A stretch of DNA of 17,738 nucleotides from NCBI GenBank assembly GCA_964623315.1, contig CAZUSU010000034.1, positions 1 through 17,738 on the forward strand, given 5' to 3'. Shown piece after piece: positions 13,710 to 17,738 of this stretch. Source of the stretch: CAZUSU01 sp964623315 (lineage in GTDB: Bacteria > Patescibacteriota > Patescibacteriia > Magasanikbacterales > 2-02-FULL-50-9b). The position numbers and the translations under genes were made by a program. Each line of letters starts with the position of its first letter. The stretch's first letter is position 1. The notes under the pieces were generated by a model. That model had not been told where the DNA came from. It worked only from the letters and a program-made list of their open reading frames with translations, and did not search any database.

Positions 13710-14072
13710 GTGATTGCGCGCGCACAGCGTATCACAACTGATAAGGAAATCAAACGGGTGTGCAAACAGGGTCGCAAATACGGCGTTTCGGAGCTTACTT
13801 TTTTTATATTAACCCGCGCGGCCTTCATTAATGTGGGGCCGCGTTTTACCGTGGTGGTTGGTTCGTCGGTTTCCAAAAAGGCCGTGGTGCGCAATAGATT
13901 GAAGCGACAAATTCGCGACGTCATACGCCGCGCCATTCTGGTGGGTGCGCTTGCGGGGGCCGTTGATGTGGTAATAATTGTGCGGCCGCCATTTGTGGCA
14001 GTGCCGGACAAAGAGCGCGTGGCATTTGTAGAAAAACTTCTGTTTAATCTGCGACTGGTGCAAAAAGTATGA
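13710..14072 (+). CDS. rnpA: Ribonuclease P protein component
   Basis: A 120-residue basic protein with the RNase P protein signature KKAVVRNRLKRQIRDVIRR (the RNR motif that contacts the RNA subunit). It also has an N-terminal ITTDKEIKRVCKQGRKYG corresponding to the family's 'L....F..V...G' start and the central strand FTVVVGSSVSKKA. It assists the catalytic RNA in removing 5' leaders from pre-tRNAs. The start is a GTG one base after the rpmH stop; an overlapping ATG at 13708 is out of frame. It overlaps yidD by four bases (ATGA), indicating translational coupling in the rpmH-rnpA-yidD operon. Confidence 0.92.
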   Translation: MIARAQRITTDKEIKRVCKQGRKYGVSELTFFILTRAAFINVGPRFTVVVGSSVSKKAVVRNRLKRQIRDVIRRAILVGALAGAVDVVIIVRPPFVAVPDKERVAFVEKLLFNLRLVQKV

Positions 14073-14314
14073 CGTTTTTGGCTCCGCGCGACGTCGCCGT
14101 TTTGCTCATACGAATGTATCAGCGGACGATTTCACCAGACCACGGGCCGGCGCGCGCATTATTTCCGTTTGGCTATTGTAAATTTCAGCCGACGTGCAGT
14201 GAGTACGGCGCGCAGGCAATTATAAAGTATGGCGTAGTGCGGGGCGGCGCGCGGGCGGTGTGGCGAATTTTAAGATGCAACCCGTTTACTCGTGGCGGGG
14301 TGGACACGGTCTAG
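14069..14314 (+). CDS. yidD: Membrane protein insertion efficiency factor YidD
   Basis: An 81-residue protein with the UPF0161 signature FGYCKFQPTCSEYGAQAI, then KYGVVRGGARAVWRILRCNP, and a terminal FTRGGVDTV. The cysteines of CKFQPTC and RCNP are kept. The N-terminal amphipathic helix (VAVLLIRMYQRTISP) is typical. In E. coli YidD sits on the inner membrane and helps YidC-dependent insertion. Here the usual next gene, yidC, is absent; nfo occupies the place on the opposite strand, and the two stop codons overlap within one CTAG. Confidence 0.93.
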   Translation: MTFLAPRDVAVLLIRMYQRTISPDHGPARALFPFGYCKFQPTCSEYGAQAIIKYGVVRGGARAVWRILRCNPFTRGGVDTV

Positions 14315-15177
14315 CTGTTGTAGGTGTCACGCAGTTTTTTCATTATTTTTATGTCGTCAACCACTTTATCGTATTCGGTTTCGCAGTATAAGTTGAGGTG
14401 TTTTAGTTTTGGGTGAGCGGTAATTTCTGCAACCAAAGCGCGAAAACCGGCACGACCAATTTTTCCGTCTCCGATATGTTCGTGGCGATCTTTATGTCCG
14501 CCCAACTCAATTTTTGAATCATTGCAGTGCGACATTTTGAGGCGCGCAAGACCAATTGTTTTATCAAATTTTGAAAAAGTTTTATGTACGGCTTCGGCAT
14601 CGCGCAAATCATAACCAGAACCAAACGCATGCTGTGTATCAAAACACACGTTCATTTTTTGTTTCAAAGATTTGTCCGCGTCAACGCCGTGCAAAATTTC
14701 CGCAACCTCTTCAAAGGTGTCGCCGATGACTGCGCCGGCGCCTGCAGAAATTTCAAGTAATAATTCGGTGTGTCCATCATAGTTGTTGAGCACGCGACGA
14801 CACCCTTCAACGGTAATTTTGAGTCCGGCTGGTCGCCCCAGCACGGCGGCAGACCCCGGATGAAACATGACATACGCCGCCTTTAACAATGAGCCGCGCT
14901 CCAACTCTTCGCGAATAATTGCCGCGGATCGCTTGCGCAAAAATTCTTTGTCCGATGCAAAATTAATATAGTACGGCGCGTGGATGACCCATTCGCGCTG
15001 ATTAAATTTTTTGCAGTCGTCCAAAAACGCCGATACAATTTCCGGCGTTAGTTTTGGCGCGGCGCCGCCTTGTGGGGAGCGGGAAAAAAATTGAAAACAT
15101 TCGCAACCAAATTGATGTGCGTTTGCCGGCGCATTTTGCACACCGCCGGCCGCAGAAACGTGGGCTCCGATAAACAT
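14311..15177 (-). CDS. nfo: Deoxyribonuclease IV (endonuclease IV, AP endonuclease)
   Basis: A 288-residue TIM-barrel enzyme that cleaves DNA 5' to abasic sites in base excision repair. It begins MFIGAHVSAAGGVQNAPANA. All nine metal ligands of the trinuclear zinc site can be placed: His66 (VIHAPYY), His106 (MFHPGS), Glu142 (LLEISAG), Asp180 and His183 (CFDTQHAFGSGYD), His217 (MSHCND), Asp230 and His232 (DRHEHIGDG), Glu266 (CETEYD). Length is normal. The ATG is about three bases after the predicted transcription start, so the message looks leaderless. It converges on yidD and is divergent from the first glycosyltransferase, with interlocking promoters. Confidence 0.96.
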   Translation of the reverse strand: MFIGAHVSAAGGVQNAPANAHQFGCECFQFFSRSPQGGAAPKLTPEIVSAFLDDCKKFNQREWVIHAPYYINFASDKEFLRKRSAAIIREELERGSLLKAAYVMFHPGSAAVLGRPAGLKITVEGCRRVLNNYDGHTELLLEISAGAGAVIGDTFEEVAEILHGVDADKSLKQKMNVCFDTQHAFGSGYDLRDAEAVHKTFSKFDKTIGLARLKMSHCNDSKIELGGHKDRHEHIGDGKIGRAGFRALVAEITAHPKLKHLNLYCETEYDKVVDDIKIMKKLRDTYNS

Positions 15178-15186
15178 AATGGGTGC

Positions 15187-15215
15187 AGTATAGCAACCTT
15201 GATTTTCTCCCGCAA
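15187..15215 (-). promoter_or_regulatory. Predicted nfo promoter
   Basis: On the minus strand, TTGCGG (15215-15210), 17 bases, TATACT (15192-15187) with TGC before it. Predicted +1 is near 15180; the nfo ATG starts at 15177. Confidence 0.6.
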
Positions 15216-15227
15216 TTGGGCTAGAAT
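15199..15227 (+). promoter_or_regulatory. Predicted promoter of the glycosyltransferase pair
   Basis: TTGATT (15199-15204), 17 bases, TAGAAT (15222-15227). Predicted +1 is near 15234; the ATG starts at 15237. Its spacer contains the -35 of the divergent nfo promoter, so the two cannot be occupied together. Confidence 0.6.
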
Positions 15228-15236
15228 GGCTGTATT

Positions 15237-16241
15237 ATGCGCATTTGCATTGCAACGGGTATATATCCGCCAGCCACGAGCGGGCCGGCACAGTATGCCG
15301 CGGCGCTGGAGCGCGAGTGGGCGACGGCCGGACACACGGTCACAGTGGTCGCGTATCGCCTTGAGCGCCGATTACCAACGGGCGTGCGCCACCTGTTATT
15401 TTTTGCGCGCGTCCTGCCGGCCGTGGCGCGCGCGGATTTTGTGCTCGCGCTGGATACGTTCAGCGTTGGGTTGCCTGCGGTTGCGGCCGCGCGGCTCTTT
15501 GGCAAAAAAATAATAATCCGCACCGGCGGTGATTTTCTGTATGAACAGTTTGTACAGCGCACCGGCGCGAGCATGTTGTTGTCCAAATTTTATTTGGAGC
15601 CGCGCGCCTTTAGTTTAAAAGAAAAAATAATTTTTGTTTTGACGCGCTGGACGTTGTGCCACGCAAGCGCAATCGTATTTTCAACGACGTGGCAGGGTGA
15701 TATATGGATGGCGCCATATAATTTGGCGGCGCAGAAAATTTTTATTGTTGAAAATCGGTTTGATAAAAAAATTTCCGACGAACCGGCGCGCGCAAAAAAT
15801 TTTATTTTTGCCACGCGCGATCTTGCCTATAAAAATATTGAAAATTTTAAATCTGCTTTTGCGGCGGCACAAAAAATTGACCCCGATATTTCACTTGACA
15901 TGCACCACGATACGCCGCACGCGGAGCTGATGGAAAAAATTAAGACGTGTTACGCGGTTGTGATGCCATCGCTCGGCGAAATTTCGCCGCACGTGATTAC
16001 AGACGCACTGCGCTGTAACAAACCTTTTATATTGACGCGTGAATCCGGTTACGCAGAAAAATTAAAAGATGTTGGTGTGCTGGTGGATCCGTTGTCCATA
16101 ACAGATATGACACAAAAAATTTTGTGGCTGGCGGATGACGCATCGTATGCGCAGGCGCAGGCGCGTGTGCGCGAATTCAATTACACTCACAGCTGGGCCG
16201 CGATAGCCGACGAACTGCTTAAAATTTTTGCTACACTATGA
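15237..16241 (+). CDS. Glycosyltransferase, GT4/GT-B type (first of a pair)
   Basis: A 334-residue protein beginning MRICIATGIYPPATSGPAQY with the G-P/G loop typical of GT4 enzymes (IYPPATSGPAQYAAALEREW). The middle has an acceptor-domain pattern (FFARVLPAVARADFVLALDT, IRTGGDFLYEQ). The C-terminal nucleotide-sugar half is short and diverged: YAVVMPSLGEISPHVITDAL, then CNKPFILTRESGY with Glu in place of the usual EGFG-type signature. It probably transfers a sugar to a lipid- or polymer-linked acceptor at the cytoplasmic membrane; donor and acceptor cannot be told. It overlaps the next gene by four bases (ATGA), so the two are translationally coupled. Confidence 0.82.
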   Translation: MRICIATGIYPPATSGPAQYAAALEREWATAGHTVTVVAYRLERRLPTGVRHLLFFARVLPAVARADFVLALDTFSVGLPAVAAARLFGKKIIIRTGGDFLYEQFVQRTGASMLLSKFYLEPRAFSLKEKIIFVLTRWTLCHASAIVFSTTWQGDIWMAPYNLAAQKIFIVENRFDKKISDEPARAKNFIFATRDLAYKNIENFKSAFAAAQKIDPDISLDMHHDTPHAELMEKIKTCYAVVMPSLGEISPHVITDALRCNKPFILTRESGYAEKLKDVGVLVDPLSITDMTQKILWLADDASYAQAQARVREFNYTHSWAAIADELLKIFATL

Positions 16242-17326
16242 AGATTTTGATGATAAGTTCCGACCAATCAATCCTTGCTGTGGACAGTCCCGCGCGCAAG
16301 CGCATGCGCGTATACGCGGCGCTCGTTGACGAGTTGAATATCATCGTTTCCAATGCGCGAGGTGCCGCCGGCCAAGAACACCACGAGGGCGCACTGCATG
16401 TGTATCCGGCGATAGGGCGCTGGTACGGCACGTACACGCGCTCGCGCGATGTCATTGTTCAGCGAGCTCTGTGTGGCAGTGACGTTTTAGTTACCACTCA
16501 AGATCCGTTTGAGCTTGGGCTTATTGGTCTGTTGTTGTGCAAAAAGTTTCACGTTAAACTGCAGGTGCAATGCCACGTTGATTTTTTGAATAAATTTTTT
16601 TTACGAGAAAAAATTATTAATATGATACGCACTGTGATTGCATTGCAAGTACTGCGGCGCGCGGATCATATACGCGTGGTGAGTCAGCGCATCAAGCAGT
16701 CCATTGCACAACGAGTGCGCGGCATTGATGCGCAAAAAATTTCCGTCCTACCAATTTTTGTTGATGTTACTGCCGTGCGCGCCGCCGTACCCACCAATTT
16801 GCACGCGCGCTTTCCCCAATTCAAAAAAATTATTTTGTTCGCGTCGCGTATGACGAATGAAAAACAAATTTTGTGGGCGTGCAGAGCGCTGGAAGAATTT
16901 ATTGCAAAGCATCCTGATGTCGGCGTGGTAGTGGTGGGCGATGGGCCACAGCGCGCCGCCGTTGAAAAATTTCCTTTTGTGCGAGTGCTGGGGTGGGTGG
17001 ACGATGTTGCGCCTTATTTAAAAGGCGCCAATCTCTTTTTGAACACGTCATTATATGAAGGGTATGGCCGCACATTGGTGCAAGCCGCGGCCGCAGGCGT
17101 ACCCACCATTACCACTGACGTTGGCGTGGCACCGGAGCTTTTTGAAAACGAAAAAACCGGCGTTATAATTCCGGTAAAAGATGCGCGACGGCTCGTTTCT
17201 GCCGTTGCCGGCATTTTATTCGGCCAAATTTTACTACAAAAACCGATTATTACAGCCGAAACACAACAAGAGTACCTGCAGAAATACCAGAAAATGTGGG
17301 AGCGTGCGGTTGACCCCATGTGCTGA
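16238..17326 (+). CDS. Glycosyltransferase, GT4/GT-B type (second of a pair)
   Basis: A 362-residue GT-B enzyme. The N-terminal half starts MKILMISSDQSILAVDSPAR with VLVTTQDPFELGLIGLLLC and VQCHVDFLNKFF. The C-terminal half has KKIILFASRMTNEKQILWAC (the 'GR...EK' strand-loop), VGVVVVGDGPQRAAVE, VRVLGWVDDVAPYLKGANLF and the donor-binding signature NTSLYEGYGRTLVQAAAAGV with PTITTDVG. It is a typical retaining GT4 enzyme of surface polysaccharide or glycolipid assembly; the sugar is unknown. The start overlaps the preceding stop in ATGA. The two adjacent, dissimilar GT4 genes suggest successive steps of one pathway. Confidence 0.88.
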   Translation: MKILMISSDQSILAVDSPARKRMRVYAALVDELNIIVSNARGAAGQEHHEGALHVYPAIGRWYGTYTRSRDVIVQRALCGSDVLVTTQDPFELGLIGLLLCKKFHVKLQVQCHVDFLNKFFLREKIINMIRTVIALQVLRRADHIRVVSQRIKQSIAQRVRGIDAQKISVLPIFVDVTAVRAAVPTNLHARFPQFKKIILFASRMTNEKQILWACRALEEFIAKHPDVGVVVVGDGPQRAAVEKFPFVRVLGWVDDVAPYLKGANLFLNTSLYEGYGRTLVQAAAAGVPTITTDVGVAPELFENEKTGVIIPVKDARRLVSAVAGILFGQILLQKPIITAETQQEYLQKYQKMWERAVDPMC

Positions 17327-17344
17327 CCAACAAGTGCGCGCGCT

Positions 17345-17382
17345 AGCCCGTGCAGGTACTGTGGGGCTGGCAAAATTTTTTT
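17345..17382 (+). terminator. Possible terminator of the glycosyltransferase operon
   Basis: AGCCC (17345-17349) can pair with GGGCT (17364-17368) around an inner CAG/CTG, followed by GGCAAAA and seven T residues (17376-17382). The stem is short and the T-run is offset, so confidence is modest. Confidence 0.4.
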
Positions 17383-17386
17383 AAAC

Positions 17387-17461
17387 TGGCTCCGGGGGCA
17401 CGATTCGAACGTGCGATATCCGCGTTAACAGCGCGGCGTTGTACCACTCAACTACCCCGGA
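17387..17461 (-). tRNA. tRNA-Asn (GTT), CCA encoded
   Basis: On the minus strand: acceptor TCCGGGG/CCCCGGA with G discriminator, D arm GTTG-AGTGGTA-CAAC, anticodon arm CCGCG-CTGTTAA-CGCGG (anticodon GTT), variable ATATC, T arm GCACG-TTCGAAT-CGTGC, then CCA (17389-17387). All stems pair and the loops are canonical, unlike the tRNA-Cys of this window. The only sequence between it and the upstream terminator T-run is two bases, so it has no promoter of its own and must be reached by read-through. Confidence 0.96.
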
Positions 17462-17463
17462 AT

Positions 17464-17487
17464 AAAAAACGCTCCCAGCGAGGGAGC
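17464..17487 (-). terminator. Intrinsic terminator directly before tRNA-Asn (attenuator, segments 3:4)
   Basis: On the minus strand, GCTCCC (17487-17482), loop TCGCT, GGGAGC (17476-17471), then G and six T residues (17469-17464). Three A residues before the stem can extend the pairing past a bulge. The tRNA begins at 17461, so termination here would prevent its synthesis. Confidence 0.75.
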
Positions 17488-17517
17488 TTTATGTGCGCGC
17501 ACAAAAACTCACTCACC
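17477..17517 (-). promoter_or_regulatory. Potential antiterminator hairpin (segments 2:3)
   Basis: On the minus strand GTGAGTGAGTTTT (17516-17504) pairs with AAAGCTCCCTCGC (17490-17478): ten Watson-Crick pairs, two G-U and one mismatch. It is capped by TGTG/CACA (17503-17500 with 17495-17492) with a CGCG loop. It uses the entire 5' arm of the terminator, so the two structures exclude each other. The 5' half overlaps the stop codon of the leader peptide. Confidence 0.65.
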
Positions 17518-17563
17518 AGAGCGCCGCGTTGCGATTATTATTGTTTGTTCGGAGGTGGGTCAT
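17513..17563 (-). CDS. Candidate Asn-rich leader peptide for tRNA-Asn attenuation
   Basis: A 16-codon frame, MTHLRTNNNNRNAALW, with codons AAC AAT AAT AAT CGC AAC at 17545-17528, i.e. five Asn codons in six. Its ATG coincides with the predicted +1 of the promoter at 17570-17599, so it would be read from a leaderless message, like several other genes in this window. The second to fourth codons (ACCCACC, 17560-17554) can pair with GGTGAGT (17517-17511) at six of seven positions, giving the 1:2 helix expected in an attenuator. Function is inferred; too short for homology tests. Confidence 0.5.
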   Translation of the reverse strand: MTHLRTNNNNRNAALW

Positions 17564-17569
17564 GTATCT

Positions 17570-17599
17570 ATGATAACCGCTCTTAGTTGTTATTGTCAA
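17570..17599 (-). promoter_or_regulatory. Predicted promoter of the leader peptide / tRNA-Asn transcript
   Basis: On the minus strand, TTGACA (17599-17594), 18 bases, TATCAT (17575-17570). It starts one base after the stop codon of the upstream partial gene. Predicted +1 at about 17563. Confidence 0.65.
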
Positions 17600-17600
17600 G

Positions 17601-17738
17601 TTATTTTTTGTCAGCAACCACATACGCCTGATTCCACACAACCTGCCACACTAATTTCATTGAATGTGCAACAGCTTTGCTTTGAATGCTAACCGCAAAC
17701 TGCTCGCGATCAGAATACACAAACAGATTGAGCACATC
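17601..17738 (-). CDS. C-terminal end of an unidentified protein, possibly a TrmB-like regulator
   Basis: The frame is open from the right edge and gives 45 residues, starting DVLNLFVYSDREQFAVSIQS and ending VVWNQAYVVADKK. 'VYSDREQFAVSIQSKAVAHS' followed by a helix with VWQVVWNQA resembles the end of TrmB-type transcriptional regulators common in Patescibacteria (a strand-strand-helix unit), but the match is from memory and the DNA-binding part is outside the window. The stop is TAA at 17603-17601, and the tRNA-Asn leader promoter follows immediately. Confidence 0.45.
   Translation of the reverse strand, partial: DVLNLFVYSDREQFAVSIQSKAVAHSMKLVWQVVWNQAYVVADKK

Noticed and set aside
17491..17503. 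The palindrome TGTGCGCGCACA as a possible protein-binding operator
   Set aside because: It fits better as the cap of the antiterminator hairpin before tRNA-Asn, though an operator cannot be excluded.
1..17738. CRISPR arrays, transposases, integrases or IS ends
   Set aside because: No regularly spaced repeats and no recognisable recombinase or transposase were seen on either strand; the only long repeat is the polA tail.

Overview
The window looks like a chromosomal segment around the replication origin of a small-genome bacterium, most likely Patescibacteria/CPR. That placement is inferred from protein style, very tight gene packing, standard stop codons and the near absence of Shine-Dalgarno sites on core genes; no taxonomic marker was tested. 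The core is the classic dnaN / oriC / dnaA / rpmH / rnpA / yidD block. Left of the origin most genes lie on the minus strand (dnaN, PBP1A, polA, holA, rpsT). Right of it most lie on the plus strand (rpmH, rnpA, yidD, two glycosyltransferases), as expected for two forks leaving oriC.

Layout: rmuC tail (+), rpsT and holA (-), an unknown gene (+, 1809-2411), a 670-base stretch without an intact gene, a small lipoprotein gene (-), polA (-), another unknown gene (-), tRNA-Cys (-), a class A penicillin-binding protein (-), a secreted 3D-domain protein (+), dnaN (-), the origin with a DnaA-trio unwinding element, dnaA (-), a second DnaA-box cluster, rpmH-rnpA-yidD (+), nfo (-), two overlapping glycosyltransferases (+), tRNA-Asn (-) with an elaborate leader, and the end of an unidentified minus-strand gene. 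Replication and repair (DnaA, beta clamp, HolA, PolA, endonuclease IV, RmuC), translation and RNA maturation (L34, S20, RNase P protein, tRNAs) and the cell envelope (PBP1A, 3D protein, YidD, glycosyltransferases) dominate.

The most exciting feature is at the right end. A consensus-like promoter is followed at the expected +1 by the ATG of a 16-residue peptide containing five Asn codons in six positions (NNNNRN). Next come a long potential antiterminator hairpin and a competing intrinsic terminator whose T-run ends 2 nt before tRNA-Asn. This has the architecture of a ribosome-mediated attenuator that would make synthesis of tRNA-Asn depend on charged tRNA-Asn.

Other highlights: a 178-bp second copy of the polA 3' end, separated from the real one by a lipoprotein cassette; three orphan genes around polA with their own strong promoters, Shine-Dalgarno sites and terminators, while the core genes look leaderless with extended -10 promoters; a tRNA-Cys with A18 and G55 in place of the near-universal G18 and U55; and an orphan promoter/terminator unit that may make a small RNA.
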